Of a DNA stretch of 64,000 nt, positions 37,219-46,488 are shown piece after piece (position 1 is the first letter of the stretch; each line of letters begins with the position of its first letter). Where the stretch lies: the NCBI RefSeq assembly GCF_003813985.1, contig NZ_CP033897.1, forward strand, positions 2,046,001 to 2,110,000. Reading direction: 5' to 3'. Made by a program: the position numbers and the translations under genes. This stretch comes from Corynebacterium gerontici (GTDB taxonomy: Bacteria; Actinomycetota; Actinomycetes; Mycobacteriales; Mycobacteriaceae). The notes beneath the pieces are model-generated. The model saw only the letters and a list, made by a program, of their open reading frames with translations, was not told the DNA's origin and searched no databases.

Positions 37219-38252
37219 GCTCGCCTCCTTGCCATTAAGAAGACGAACACCGGTACGCCCACGAGAGCGGTGCCCACACCGGCTGGCAATGGGGTTGGGG
37301 CAAACGCGAGGCGGGAGAAGACATCCACCCACACCATGAACACCGCACCGACGACGATGGTGACGGGGATGACCTTGAGGTGTTGAGCGGTGCCCAGCAA
37401 TAGCCTTGCTACGTGCGGCAGCACCAAGCCTAAGAAGCCGATAGCTCCGGTGATTGATACCAAGGTGGCGGTGATAAGTGCGCACAGCCCGAGTAGGAGC
37501 AGCCGGATCCTGGTCACGTTAATGCCCAGGGTGGATGCGATGGTATCGCCAAAGGCGAAGGCGTCGAGCACGCGCGCAAAGTACAGGCAGAGCAGCGTGC
37601 CCAATACGACCACCACGGCGGCGATGCGAACATCGAACCAGCGGATGCCTTCAAGGGAGCCGAGAAGCCAGAACATCACGCCGCGAGCCTCATCGGAATC
37701 TGCGAAGGCAAATACCAGCAGCGAAGTCAGCGCGGAGAAGAGCTGGGTTGCAGCGATGCCGGCAAGCAGCACTTTTTCCGTTGTCCCACCACAAAACCGA
37801 GCCAGCAGCAGCACTAGGCCGAAGGCGATGAGCGAGCCGACGAAGGCACCGGAAGAAAGGCTTAAGCGTGATGCTCCAAGGCCGAAGATGCCCACCACCA
37901 CGGCTCCGGTGGAGGCACCAGAGGAAACACCCAGGATATAGGGATCTGCCAGTGGGTTTCGCAGCAGCGACTGCATAATCACACCGCACAGGCCCAAGCC
38001 TGCGCCGCATAAGGCGGCGAGGATGGCGCGCGGGAGGCGTTCTTCCCAGACGATGGCATCTTTGATATTCCGAACCGGGATATCGGCACCGAGCAGGTGG
38101 TTGGCCAGCACATCACGCACGTTCACGGCACTGACCGCCGCAGGCCCTAACACGGTGGCCCCGAGCAGGGAGGCGGCGATGAGGACGCAGGCAAGCAGCG
38201 TGAGCGCTCCAACACCGAGAATGTGGCGAAAGCGATGGGGTGCAGCGTTCAC
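37215..38252 (-). CDS. FecCD-type ABC transporter permease
   Basis: 345 aa with about nine to ten membrane segments. PRAILAALCGAGLGLCGVIMQSLLRNPLADPYILGVSSGA is the FecCD hallmark; the coupling region GFLGLVLPHVARLL contacts the ATPase. GTG start, 8 bp after the binding-protein gene. Probable Fe-siderophore or heme import. Confidence 0.93.
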   Translation of the reverse strand: MNAAPHRFRHILGVGALTLLACVLIAASLLGATVLGPAAVSAVNVRDVLANHLLGADIPVRNIKDAIVWEERLPRAILAALCGAGLGLCGVIMQSLLRNPLADPYILGVSSGASTGAVVVGIFGLGASRLSLSSGAFVGSLIAFGLVLLLARFCGGTTEKVLLAGIAATQLFSALTSLLVFAFADSDEARGVMFWLLGSLEGIRWFDVRIAAVVVVLGTLLCLYFARVLDAFAFGDTIASTLGINVTRIRLLLLGLCALITATLVSITGAIGFLGLVLPHVARLLLGTAQHLKVIPVTIVVGAVFMVWVDVFSRLAFAPTPLPAGVGTALVGVPVFVFLMARRRA

Positions 38253-38260
38253 AATTCGCC

Positions 38261-39319
38261 TTAGCGCTGATCGTGTTCGCGCAAGTATTCAGCAATCTTT
38301 TCCAAGCCATCAACAAAGCGGATGGATGGGTTCAGCTCTGCACCGTGCAGTGCGATGTAGCGCTCTTCCTTGACTGCCTTCATGTTCTTGGTCAGCGGAT
38401 CCTTGGCCAGGAACTCCTTTTTGTCTTTCAAACGGTCCCCGGGGAAGCGATCGCGTTCAAGATCGCCAAGCACCAGGATGTCTGGCTGCTTATCGGCTAC
38501 GTCCTCCCAGGTCACTGCTGGCCAGTCTTCTTTGTCTTGGGCGTAGACGTTGCTCAGACCGGTCATGTTCGCCAGCATCTGGGGTTCGCTTTGGCCGCCG
38601 GCCATATAGGGGGTCTTGGTATCGGCAAACCAGAAGGCAACGCTCTGTCCATCGGCATCGGGCAGATCTTTGGTGGCCTTTTCTACGCGCTGCTTGAACG
38701 AATCGATGAGTTCTTCGCCGCGGCTTTGGACGTCGAAAATTTCTGCCAACTGAGTGATCTCTTCGTAGATCATCTCAGGGGTCAGCGCAGAGCTGCGCGT
38801 ACCGCCGGCGTTGATGCTCTCGCCGTTATCGCAGTCGGTTGGTGAAAGGTAGGTGGGGATGCCGGTTTCTTCAAAACGCTCGCGAGGGGCAACGCCGCCT
38901 TCTTTTTTGAAGTGGCGCCCAAAGGAGGCGGTGATGAAGTCCGGGTCAGTATCGAGGACGACCTCATAGCTTGGTGCGTTATCGGAAAGGCGCGGCACGT
39001 TCTTATTTGCCTGCTCAAGCTCGGGAAGGATCGGATCCGTCCAGGAGGCGGTTCCAACGATTTTATCTTGTAGCCCCAAGGACAGCAGGATTTCTGTGGA
39101 GCCTTGGTCCAAGGAAACGACTCGGCTGGGCGCCTCGTCGATGGTGATAGACTCTCCGCAGTTTTCAATGCTGATTGGATACTGCGTATGACCTTCGACA
39201 TTGACGGATGCTTGGACGTTTGAGTTTTCTACTTCTTCAGAAGCACCGCAGGCAACCAGTGCACAACTCAAAGTCACTCCGATACCTACTAGCCCAAGCG
39301 TTTTGCGTTGTTGGAACAT
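38261..39319 (-). CDS. Substrate-binding lipoprotein of an iron-type ABC importer
   Basis: 352 aa. Lipobox LVAC (Cys24), short linker, then a FecB/TroA-fold domain (about 45-350): RVVSLDQGSTEILLSLGL, PSYEVVLDTDPDFITA, WEDVADKQPDILVLGD. First gene of the operon and preceded by a DtxR box, so iron-regulated uptake is the best reading. The exact ligand (siderophore or heme) cannot be read; no heme-type CN or NEAT domains are nearby. Confidence 0.9.
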   Translation of the reverse strand: MFQQRKTLGLVGIGVTLSCALVACGASEEVENSNVQASVNVEGHTQYPISIENCGESITIDEAPSRVVSLDQGSTEILLSLGLQDKIVGTASWTDPILPELEQANKNVPRLSDNAPSYEVVLDTDPDFITASFGRHFKKEGGVAPRERFEETGIPTYLSPTDCDNGESINAGGTRSSALTPEMIYEEITQLAEIFDVQSRGEELIDSFKQRVEKATKDLPDADGQSVAFWFADTKTPYMAGGQSEPQMLANMTGLSNVYAQDKEDWPAVTWEDVADKQPDILVLGDLERDRFPGDRLKDKKEFLAKDPLTKNMKAVKEERYIALHGAELNPSIRFVDGLEKIAEYLREHDQR

Positions 39320-39402
39320 GCGTATTCCTTATTTTTACCAAGGGAAACAATTCCCGCTTGCGAGTGTCAGCCTAGGAAAATAACCGACATATCTTGGAAA
39401 AA

Positions 39403-39421
39403 TAAGGTTAGCATAGCCAAA
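39403..39421. promoter_or_regulatory. DtxR box upstream of the ABC operon
   Basis: TAAGGTTAGCATAGCCAAA matches the DtxR consensus TWAGGTTAGSCTAACCTWA at about 14 of 19 positions, with AAGGTTAG intact. It lies 84 bp before the lipoprotein ATG. Confidence 0.7.
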
Positions 39422-39477
39422 TTTAGAAGGATGTCGATGGTGGATCCTGGAAGTCCAAACCACCAAATACAAAAGGA

Positions 39478-39513
39478 AGACTCCCGTTCAACGTATGCTG
39501 CTCTCGGGAGTCT
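39478..39513 (-). terminator. Terminator of topA
   Basis: 9-bp stem AGACTCCCG/CGGGAGTCT; on the minus strand TCCTTTTG follows, 22 bp past the topA stop. Confidence 0.75.
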
Positions 39514-39534
39514 TTCTAGGCACGAGCCTGGGCA

Positions 39535-42453
39535 CTACTTCTTGCGGTTACCCGCCTTGACTACGCGCTTGGTGGTCTTCTTCACGGCTTTCTTCGTGGC
39601 CTTCTTTTTGGTGGCGCGCTTAGTGGTCTTCTTCGGACCTTCGGCGGCTTGCTTTGCCCTGCGCTCAGAGAGCAATTCATTCGCGCGGGCGTCGGTAAGC
39701 TTCAGCGGATCATCGCCACGACGTAGCGAGGCATTCGTCTCACCATCGGTGACATAGGGGCCAAAGCGGCCATCTTTCACGCTCATGGGCTTGCCCGAGA
39801 CGTCATTATCGCCGAGCTGTTTAATCGCAGAAGGCGTGGCGCCACGGCCGCGGCGCTTCGGTTCGGCGTAGATTCGCCGAGCCTCGTCCAGGGTGATCTC
39901 GAAGATTTGCTCCTCGCGGTTGAGTGAGCGCGAATCGTTGCCCTTCTTCAAGTAAGGGCCGTAGCGGCCGTTTTGGGCAGTGATAACTTCCCCATCGCTG
40001 GGATCCACGCCTACCTCGCGGGGCAGGGAGAGCAACTGCAGAGCCTGTTCAAGCGTGACGGTGGAGGGCTCCATGGACTTAAACAGCGAGGCCGTCTTGG
40101 GCTTCAGCGTCTCTTCCACGATCTGGTTGATGCGCTTTTCCTTCTGCGCGGCAGCCGTCTTGGTGCCCCAGTTCTTCGCACGCTTACCCTCAGCCTTGCG
40201 CTGCTCATCTTCCTCGGCACGCTCGGCGGCGACGATCTCCTCGGCCTTGGCCTCGGCCTTTTCGCGTTCATCGTCATTGACCAGCTCCGTGACATACGGC
40301 CCGAAGCGGCCTTCCTTTGCCACGATCATGCGCTCATTTTCGGGATTGCGCCCCAGCTCACGCCCCGACTGCGGGGTAGCAAAGAGGCGCTCGGCGAATT
40401 CGAGGGTGAGCTCATCGGGCGTGGTGGAATCAGTAAGGTTGGCGCGCTGATACTCAGGCTCGCCGTCCTTGGTGCCTACCTGGCGTTCGATATAGGGGCC
40501 ATAACGGCCCACGCGCACGTTGATAGCGCGGCCTTCGGCGTCGTCGAAGAGGTGCAGGGAGTTCACCGAACGAGCATCGATGTGCTCCAAGTTGTCACCA
40601 ACCAGCGCCTTCAAACCGCCCTGGCGGGCGATGGATTCCGCCGTGGCTTCCGAAGCCTCAGCATCCCCAAAGTAGAAGCCGGTGAGCCAATCAGTACCGT
40701 TCTCGTGGCCAGCGGCGATTTCATCCAGCTCGTCTTCCATCGAGGAGGTGAAGTCGTAGTCCACCAGCGCGGAGAAGCTATCTTCCATCAGCCCCACAAC
40801 GGCAAAGGCAACCCAGCTTGGCACCAGTGCATTGCCGCGGGAGAACACATAGCCGCGATCCTGGATGGTCTTGATAATCGAGGCATAGGTAGAAGGACGG
40901 CCAATGCCGAGGTCTTCCATCTTTTTCACCAACGACGCCTCGGTGTAGCGGGCAGGCGGATTGGTGTTGTGCTCTTCGGCGCTCAACTTGTTCACGCCCA
41001 GGTCATCCCCCTGCGAAAGGCGCGGCAGGTGCTTTTCGGCGTTGTCGGCTACATCGCGGCCGTCGGCAAGCTTGGAGGTTTCAACATAGGCGCGCAGGAA
41101 GCCAGGGAAGGTGATTGTGCGGCCTGTGGCGGCGAATTCGACGGCGTTACCCAACGCCTCGCCAGCGATGGTCACCTTCATGGACGTGCCCTTGGCGTCA
41201 GCCATCTGCGAGGCGACGGTGCGCTGCCAAATCAGCTCATAGAGTTTGAACTCTTCGGCGTCGAGCTGCGAATGAAGCTGGCCAGGGGTGGCAAAAGATT
41301 CACCGGCGGGCCGGATTGCCTCGTGTGCTTCCTGGGAGTTTTTCACCTTGCGGTCATAGCGACGCGGACCGTCTGCTACGTACTCCTTGCCGTAGAGCGA
41401 AATTGCCTGCTCACGAGCGGCCTGAATGCCCTGCTCGGACAGCGTCGTGCTGTCAGTACGCATATAGGTGATGTGGCCATTTTCGTAGAGGCGCTGCGCA
41501 ATGCGCATGGTGCGCTCGGAGGTGAAGTGCAGCTTGCGGCCGGCCTCCTGCTGCAGCGTGGAGGTCATGAATGGCGCGTAGGGGCGGCGGGTGTAGGGCT
41601 TTTCCTCCACCTTCGCCACCTGCATTGGGGCGCCCTGTAGGGCGTCTGCCAGTGCCGTGGCCTGATCGCGCTCGATGCGCACGGCGTCAGAGGTGAGCTC
41701 ACCTCGATCGTTGAAGTCACGGCCAGTGGCAACGCGCTGGTTGTTCAGGCTCACCAGGCGGCCCATGAAGGTGCGCGGGTTGCCGTCCTGCGCGGGTTTT
41801 CCGGTATCGAACTCGGCCTCGAGGTCCCAGTACTCGGCGGAAACGAAGCGCATGCGTTCACGCTCGCGTTCCACGATGACGCGGGTAGCCACAGACTGCA
41901 CACGACCTGCCGAAAGGCGCGGCATGACTTTCTTCCACAGAACCGGGGACACCTCGTAGCCGTAGAGGCGGTCGAGGATGCGTCGGGTTTCCTGAGCATC
42001 CACCAGGTGCTCGTCAAGATCGCGGGTGTTCTCAGCCGCGGCTAGGATCGCTGGCTTGGTGATCTCGTTGAACACCATGCGTTTGACGGGCACCTTGGGT
42101 TTGAGAACCTCCAAGAGATGCCAAGCAATTGCCTCGCCTTCGCGGTCGGGGTCTGTGGCGAGCAGGAGTTCGTCGACAAGCTTGAGCTTTGCCTTGAGGT
42201 CGGACACTTTCTTCTTTTTGTCGGCGCTGACCACGTACAGGGGCTTGAAGCCGTCCTCAGTATTGACACCCAGGCGCGCCCAGGGCTCCTTCTTGTACTT
42301 CGCAGGCACGTCGGCGGCACCGCGCGGCAGGTCGCGGATATGACCCACGGACGCCTCCACGATGTAGTCATTGCCAAGGTAGGGCGCGATTTTCTTCGCC
42401 TTCGTGGAGGACTCAACGATGACGAGGCGCTTGGTGCCGGATGTTTCAGCCAT
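39535..42453 (-). CDS. topA: DNA topoisomerase I
   Basis: 972 aa type IA enzyme relaxing negative supercoils. Toprim domain (VIVESSTKAKKI, ATDPDREGEAIAW), LSAGRVQSVATRVI, catalytic Tyr in ITYMRTDS. The C-terminal half has four topoisomerase C-terminal repeats of the type GRYGPYxxxG (about 680-900) rather than zinc fingers. It ends in a Lys-rich tail (KKTTKRATKKKATKKAVKK), as in other actinobacteria, where it aids processivity. Start ATG at 42453 matches the family; there is no clear SD. Confidence 0.95.
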   Translation of the reverse strand: MAETSGTKRLVIVESSTKAKKIAPYLGNDYIVEASVGHIRDLPRGAADVPAKYKKEPWARLGVNTEDGFKPLYVVSADKKKKVSDLKAKLKLVDELLLATDPDREGEAIAWHLLEVLKPKVPVKRMVFNEITKPAILAAAENTRDLDEHLVDAQETRRILDRLYGYEVSPVLWKKVMPRLSAGRVQSVATRVIVERERERMRFVSAEYWDLEAEFDTGKPAQDGNPRTFMGRLVSLNNQRVATGRDFNDRGELTSDAVRIERDQATALADALQGAPMQVAKVEEKPYTRRPYAPFMTSTLQQEAGRKLHFTSERTMRIAQRLYENGHITYMRTDSTTLSEQGIQAAREQAISLYGKEYVADGPRRYDRKVKNSQEAHEAIRPAGESFATPGQLHSQLDAEEFKLYELIWQRTVASQMADAKGTSMKVTIAGEALGNAVEFAATGRTITFPGFLRAYVETSKLADGRDVADNAEKHLPRLSQGDDLGVNKLSAEEHNTNPPARYTEASLVKKMEDLGIGRPSTYASIIKTIQDRGYVFSRGNALVPSWVAFAVVGLMEDSFSALVDYDFTSSMEDELDEIAAGHENGTDWLTGFYFGDAEASEATAESIARQGGLKALVGDNLEHIDARSVNSLHLFDDAEGRAINVRVGRYGPYIERQVGTKDGEPEYQRANLTDSTTPDELTLEFAERLFATPQSGRELGRNPENERMIVAKEGRFGPYVTELVNDDEREKAEAKAEEIVAAERAEEDEQRKAEGKRAKNWGTKTAAAQKEKRINQIVEETLKPKTASLFKSMEPSTVTLEQALQLLSLPREVGVDPSDGEVITAQNGRYGPYLKKGNDSRSLNREEQIFEITLDEARRIYAEPKRRGRGATPSAIKQLGDNDVSGKPMSVKDGRFGPYVTDGETNASLRRGDDPLKLTDARANELLSERRAKQAAEGPKKTTKRATKKKATKKAVKKTTKRVVKAGNRKK

Positions 42454-42538
42454 AAAAGGTGAAAACCTCAATTCAAAACACTGCGAATTTGTAGTTTCAG
42501 CCGACTTTGCTTCGGGCTCTTGCCCACGCAAATTCATT

Positions 42539-42552
42539 CCTTATATATAAGG
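42539..42552. promoter_or_regulatory. AT-rich palindrome in the topA promoter region
   Basis: CCTTATATATAAGG, a perfect 14-bp palindrome 86 bp before the topA ATG; it contains TATATA, a plausible -10 element. Confidence 0.4.
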
Positions 42553-42644
42553 GATGCCCCTGCGCACAAAGGTCTAAGCAAGCAGCATAAGCAGTAAAGC
42601 GCCCTAGGGCACAATCGCGGGGGCAAAAGTGACGCCGCTTACTT

Positions 42645-42656
42645 AGCTTTTCGACG
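42645..42656 (+). repeat. 12-mer repeat AGCTTTTCGACG
   Basis: Exact copy in the topA-cspA gap; the 3' flank TTCCACCGT fits the extended consensus. Confidence 0.8.
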
Positions 42657-42728
42657 TTCCACCGTGGCCTTCCAGGCGCCGAAACCGGGCCGCAGAGCCG
42701 CCGCGCAAAAGCCCCGGACATGCAGAAA

Positions 42729-42754
42729 CACGCCATCCCTTACGGGATGACGTG
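42729..42754 (-). terminator. Terminator of cspA
   Basis: CACGTCATCCC-GTAA-GGGATGGCGTG on the minus strand (one internal mismatch), followed by TTTC. Confidence 0.65.
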
Positions 42755-42777
42755 CTCAAAAGTCTTATGCGGCGCGC

Positions 42778-42981
42778 TTAGAGAGCGTGCACCTGCTGAG
42801 CCTGCGGGCCCTTAGCGCCTTCGCCGACCTCGAACTCAACGCGCTGGTTTTCTTCGAGGGTACGGAAGCCGTTGCCCTGAATTTCTGAATAGTGAACGAA
42901 GACGTCAGCGGAGCCGTCCTCGGGAGCGATGAAGCCGAAACCTTTTTCGGCGTTGAACCACTTCACAGTACCCTGTGCCAT
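42778..42981 (-). CDS. cspA: Cold-shock domain protein
   Basis: 67 aa RNA/DNA chaperone of the OB fold. [18 protein letters not shown] carries RNP1 (KGFGFI) and DVFVHYSEI carries RNP2. SD AAGTAAGG 8 nt before ATG. The frame is open further upstream but without homology. Conserved neighbour of topA. Confidence 0.96.
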   Translation of the reverse strand: MAQGTVKWFNAEKGFGFIAPEDGSADVFVHYSEIQGNGFRTLEENQRVEFEVGEGAKGPQAQQVHAL

Positions 42982-43256
42982 GTTGTAAAACCTTACTTCT
43001 TTGAAAAACCTTCGGCGATTACCGAATTGTCGTGGGAGCCGTTCATTCCACACTTCGAGCATCACCGCGGGATAGAATTCCCGCAGATCGCGTTAGTAAA
43101 AAATGCACCAGCGTTGCTGCTGGATGCGGCGACCAAAGCCCAGTGTGTCACGCTTTCACATTTGGCGCTTGGTAAGCACTACCCCCGCTTACACGAGCAA
43201 AGCAGCTGAAATGCTTGGTTAGCGCAGGTCAGGGAAAGATCCAGGAAGGGATTTTC
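42982..43256. other. cspA-helicase divergent promoter region
   Basis: 275 bp between divergent genes. It contains a small hairpin GCGGGA-TAGAAT-TCCCGC (43067-43084) and CCAGC-GTTGCT-GCTGG (near 43111). No gene or known RNA is seen. Confidence 0.5.
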
Positions 43257-45599
43257 ATGCAAGATTTCAACCCCGTTGCGGGTGCTCAGCTCGGCCTAGA
43301 GCTTGCGGCGAGTGTGAAAAACCGCTTCGCCGAGGAGTCTTGCACCCACCTCACCACCATCCCGCCGCGCCCGTCGATCACCGCAGATTGGCCGGAGTGG
43401 GTCTTGCCTGAGTTACGCGAATACCTCATTGACCAGGGCATCAAAGCCCCGTATTCGCACCAAGTTGCCACCGCAGAACACGCCTGGCAGCGCCGCCACG
43501 TTGTGGTTGCCACAGGCACGAGCTCAGGAAAATCCCTGGGATACCTCATGCCCATTTTGAGCAAACTTGCAATAAATCCGCAGGCCACAGCGCTGTACCT
43601 CACTCCCACCAAAGCGCTCGGATCCGATCAGCTCGGCAACGCACTCGCGCTCACCGCCGCGATACCCCAGCTTTTCGACGTCCACCCGTGCGCCTACGAC
43701 GGCGATACCCTCAAAGAAGCGCGAGCTGGAATTCGCGAGCAATCGCGGTGCGTATTTTCCAATCCCGACATGCTCCACGCCGCAATCCTGCCTCATCACA
43801 GCCGGTGGATGCGCTTTCTGCGCCACCTGCAGTTTGTGGTGGTAGACGAGTGCCACACCTACCGGGGCGTATTCGGTGCAGGCGTATCGCTGGTGCTGCG
43901 CCGCCTGCTTCGCATTGCCCGGCGTTATGGCGCCAGCCCCACCGTCATCTTCGCCTCGGCAACCGCCGCCGACCCTGCTGAGCACGCCACATTGCTCATT
44001 GGCGAACCGGTGCAGGCGGTCACTGAAGATGGCGCACCAAGTGGTGCCCGAACCGTCATGCTGTGGGAACCCGGATTCATCGAGGGCGCAACGGGTGAGC
44101 ACGGCGCCCCGGTCCGGCGAGCCGCCTCCACCGAAGCCGCCGGAATGATGGCCACCCTCATCGCGGAAGGCGCGCGCACGCTCACGTTCGTGCGTTCCCG
44201 GCGCGGTGCCGAGGTGGTTGCCATGCGCACCGCAGAAGAACTGGTGGGGATGGGTCGTTTGCAGGACGCACGCAGGATTGCCGCGTACCGCGCGGGCTAT
44301 CTTGCGGAAGATCGCCGGCGCCTCGAACAGCAACTCGATTCCGGCGAGCTGCTTGGTGTTGCCTCAACGAATGCGCTTGAGCTGGGGATTGATGTGGGTG
44401 GATTGGACGCGGTGATTACAGCTGGGTTTCCTGGAACCATCGCGAGTTTCTGGCAGCAGGCCGGCCGCGCTGGACGCCGGGGGCAGGGCTCCTTGGTGGT
44501 GCTGGTGGCGCGCGATGAACCAATGGATACATACCTGGTGCATCACGCGGAGGCGCTCCTTACTCGCCCTGTGGAACGCACGGTATTCAATCCTCATAAT
44601 CCCCACATCCTCAGCGGACACCTCTTATGCGCGGCGGAGGAGTTGCCGCTCACCGAAAGCGAAGTGGATGCACTTGGTGCGCGAGACATAGCCGAAGCGC
44701 TGGCGGCGCAGGGGCTGATGCGGCACCGCCCTCGTGGCTGGTTCGCACTTCCTCAACCCGGCGCGCCCGACGTTCACGCGCAGGTGAATTTGCGCGGCAG
44801 CGGACAGCGGATTTCCATTGTGGATCACAGCGATGGCCGGTTATTGGGCACGATCGATGCCGCAACGGGCATGGCACAGGTACACCCCGGCGCGGTGTAC
44901 CTTCACCAGGGCGAATCCTTTGTGGTGGACAAGCTCTTGCTTGACGATCATGTTGCACTCGTGCACCCGGACGCTCCCGCCTATAGCACTCATGCGCGCA
45001 CCACTACCGACATCCGCATCATCGGTGTCGATGACTCGGTGCAAAACCCCTCCCCCGGCTTTTGGTTGAGCAACGTGGACGTTGAGGTGACCGATCAAGT
45101 AGTGGGCTACACCGTGAAGGCGAGCGACGGAAGCGTTTTGGAAACTGTGCCACTGGATCTGCCGCCCCAGCAGTTACGCACCCGGGCCGTCGCGTACACC
45201 GTTGATCCTTTGGTGCTGCAACAACTTGGTGTCGACGACGTTCCGGGCACCCTCCACGCCGCCGAACACGCGGCGATTGGTATGTTGCCACTCATTGCTA
45301 CGTGCGATCGTTGGGATATCGGAGGTGTGTCCACCGCAGAGCACCCCGATACAGGTCTGCCAACGGTGTTTGTGTACGACGGGCACCCGGGCGGTGCCGG
45401 CTTTGCCGATTGTGGATTCCAACGCTTTGGGCAGTGGATTGCTGCAACCTTTGAGGCGGTTCGCAGTTGCGAGTGCGAATCCGGGTGCCCCTCCTGCGTG
45501 CAGTCTCCAAAGTGCGGGAATGGCAACCAGCCTTTGGACAAGGCTGGTGCTATCCAACTGCTGGGTGCCATGTGCACGATGCTTGGTTTCACGCCCTAG
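43257..45599 (+). CDS. DECH-box helicase with DUF1998 (YprA/Hrq1 type)
   Basis: 780 aa. Walker A ATGTSSGKSLGYLMP, motif II VVVDECHTYRG, motif III SATAADP, motif VI QQAGRAGRRG, and a C-terminal DUF1998 with the cysteine cluster CECESGCPSCVQSPKCG, probably metal-binding. Likely an ATP-dependent 3'-5' DNA helicase in repair. SD AGGAAGGG. It is the helicase of the conserved actinobacterial helicase/secretion neighbourhood and converges with the Tad cluster, overlapping by 4 bp. Confidence 0.92.
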   Translation: MQDFNPVAGAQLGLELAASVKNRFAEESCTHLTTIPPRPSITADWPEWVLPELREYLIDQGIKAPYSHQVATAEHAWQRRHVVVATGTSSGKSLGYLMPILSKLAINPQATALYLTPTKALGSDQLGNALALTAAIPQLFDVHPCAYDGDTLKEARAGIREQSRCVFSNPDMLHAAILPHHSRWMRFLRHLQFVVVDECHTYRGVFGAGVSLVLRRLLRIARRYGASPTVIFASATAADPAEHATLLIGEPVQAVTEDGAPSGARTVMLWEPGFIEGATGEHGAPVRRAASTEAAGMMATLIAEGARTLTFVRSRRGAEVVAMRTAEELVGMGRLQDARRIAAYRAGYLAEDRRRLEQQLDSGELLGVASTNALELGIDVGGLDAVITAGFPGTIASFWQQAGRAGRRGQGSLVVLVARDEPMDTYLVHHAEALLTRPVERTVFNPHNPHILSGHLLCAAEELPLTESEVDALGARDIAEALAAQGLMRHRPRGWFALPQPGAPDVHAQVNLRGSGQRISIVDHSDGRLLGTIDAATGMAQVHPGAVYLHQGESFVVDKLLLDDHVALVHPDAPAYSTHARTTTDIRIIGVDDSVQNPSPGFWLSNVDVEVTDQVVGYTVKASDGSVLETVPLDLPPQQLRTRAVAYTVDPLVLQQLGVDDVPGTLHAAEHAAIGMLPLIATCDRWDIGGVSTAEHPDTGLPTVFVYDGHPGGAGFADCGFQRFGQWIAATFEAVRSCECESGCPSCVQSPKCGNGNQPLDKAGAIQLLGAMCTMLGFTP
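43669..43680 (+). repeat. 12-mer repeat AGCTTTTCGACG
   Basis: Exact copy in the sense strand of the helicase gene (QLFDVHP); the 3' flank is TCCACCCGT. Confidence 0.8.
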
Positions 45600-45934
45600 G
45601 ATGCTGTTTCTTGGATCTGGCCTGCGCGCGCTGCCGCCACCTGGCCGCCGATGTTCGCCTGAATCTGCACATCACCTCCCTCGCTATCACAGGTAAGCAT
45701 CTGCGCCTGGTTGGCTTCGAGCACTTGGGTGGCAACGGGGCACCCGAAGCGCCCCTCAGCCTCGGCATATGCCCCGGCTACCGCTGCCATGTCTGCAGCT
45801 ACCTGCGCCTGGTGAGTGTGAATGACCGCGCTGGCTGCGAGCAGCAACACACCGAGTACTAAGGCCAATGCGGCTGCGATCCCCGCCGCGAGAATCGTGG
45901 CATTCCCCTGCTCATCAATCACCTTGGACTTCAT
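45596..45934 (-). CDS. TadE-like pseudopilin of the helicase/secretion neighbourhood
   Basis: 112 aa. Short cytosolic leader ending EQG, then a hydrophobic helix (about 11-35, NATILAAGIAAALALVLGVL), then HTHQAQVAADMAAVAGA, which is shared with TadE/F-like minor pilins. The Glu5 normally required after the cleavage site is replaced by Leu (G-NATIL). Three Cys are possible for disulfide bonding outside. Last gene of the Tad cluster (Rv3654c position); its start lies 20 bp inside the upstream gene. Confidence 0.82.
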   Translation of the reverse strand: MKSKVIDEQGNATILAAGIAAALALVLGVLLLAASAVIHTHQAQVAADMAAVAGAYAEAEGRFGCPVATQVLEANQAQMLTCDSEGGDVQIQANIGGQVAAARAGQIQETAS

Positions 45935-46247
45935 GCACCACCTCCTGCGGAAATTGCGCACTCGCTTTCATCGTCCCGAAAGGCGATGGCACCCTGGCTT
46001 CACTTCGGATCATGCCGTCACTGGTGGAAATTTCAACCTCACCCTTGGGAGCCTCGAATGCTTCGCCGATGGCGTAAGCCCTCGCCGCCGCCCCAGCGAT
46101 GTCCACGGCTTGCACATACGCCGCCAGAGTTGCCAACGCTGCCACCATCAAAGCGCACAGCAACAACAAGGCGGTACTGGCGATCGCTGCTTCGATGCTG
46201 ACGCTTCCGCGTTGGTCAACCAGACGGCTGTGGATGGATCGCTTCAT
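45915..46247 (-). CDS. tadE: TadE family minor pilin
   Basis: 110 aa. Prepilin-type start RLVDQRG-SVSIEAAIAS with Gly before the cleavage site and Glu at +5, followed by a long hydrophobic helix (STALLLLCALMVAALATLAAYV) and VDIAGAAARAYAIGE. The rest is extracytoplasmic. Equivalent to Rv3655c. ATG at 46247; 7 bp after the Flp pilin stop. Confidence 0.85.
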   Translation of the reverse strand: MKRSIHSRLVDQRGSVSIEAAIASTALLLLCALMVAALATLAAYVQAVDIAGAAARAYAIGEAFEAPKGEVEISTSDGMIRSEARVPSPFGTMKASAQFPQEVVHEVQGD

Positions 46248-46254
46248 GGTGCTT

Positions 46255-46452
46255 TTAGCCCGGGGAGTTATTGAGCGCTGAGGTGATGATGCTTTCGAGC
46301 GCATCGGAGACTGACCCGGAGGACACAACCAGGTAGAGGGCTGCGGCGAGCGCCGCCGCTGCGAGCGAGCCCATTGCATATTCAATGGTGCTCATGCCCT
46401 CCTCATCTGTGTAGAGCTTGTAAATTCGGGCGATCATTGCTTGCTGAATCAT
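46255..46452 (-). CDS. flp: Flp-type pilin (DUF4244)
   Basis: 65 aa from ATG 46452 (a GTG at 46464 is also possible but lies directly on the AAGGAG). Leader IARIYKLYTDEEG then MSTIEYAMGSLAAAALAAAL: G before the cleavage point, Glu +5 and Tyr +6, the Flp hallmark. Major subunit candidate of a Tad pilus. Equivalent to Rv3656c. Confidence 0.85.
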   Translation of the reverse strand: MIQQAMIARIYKLYTDEEGMSTIEYAMGSLAAAALAAALYLVVSSGSVSDALESIITSALNNSPG

Positions 46453-46488
46453 GGTCTTGAACACTCCTTCATTGAAATCTTTGCTTTT

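Larger units (their letters stand above)
42454..42777. other. topA-cspA intergenic region
   Basis: 324 bp without a gene. It holds the topA leader, a 14-bp AT palindrome (42539-42552), the palindrome GCCCTAGGGC (42601-42610), one exact 12-mer repeat (42645) and the cspA terminator (42729-42754). No RNA gene is evident. Confidence 0.7.

Noticed and set aside
39973..41640. 555-codon open frame antisense to topA
   Set aside because: Shadow of the high-GC third-codon pattern of topA; no motif or SD.
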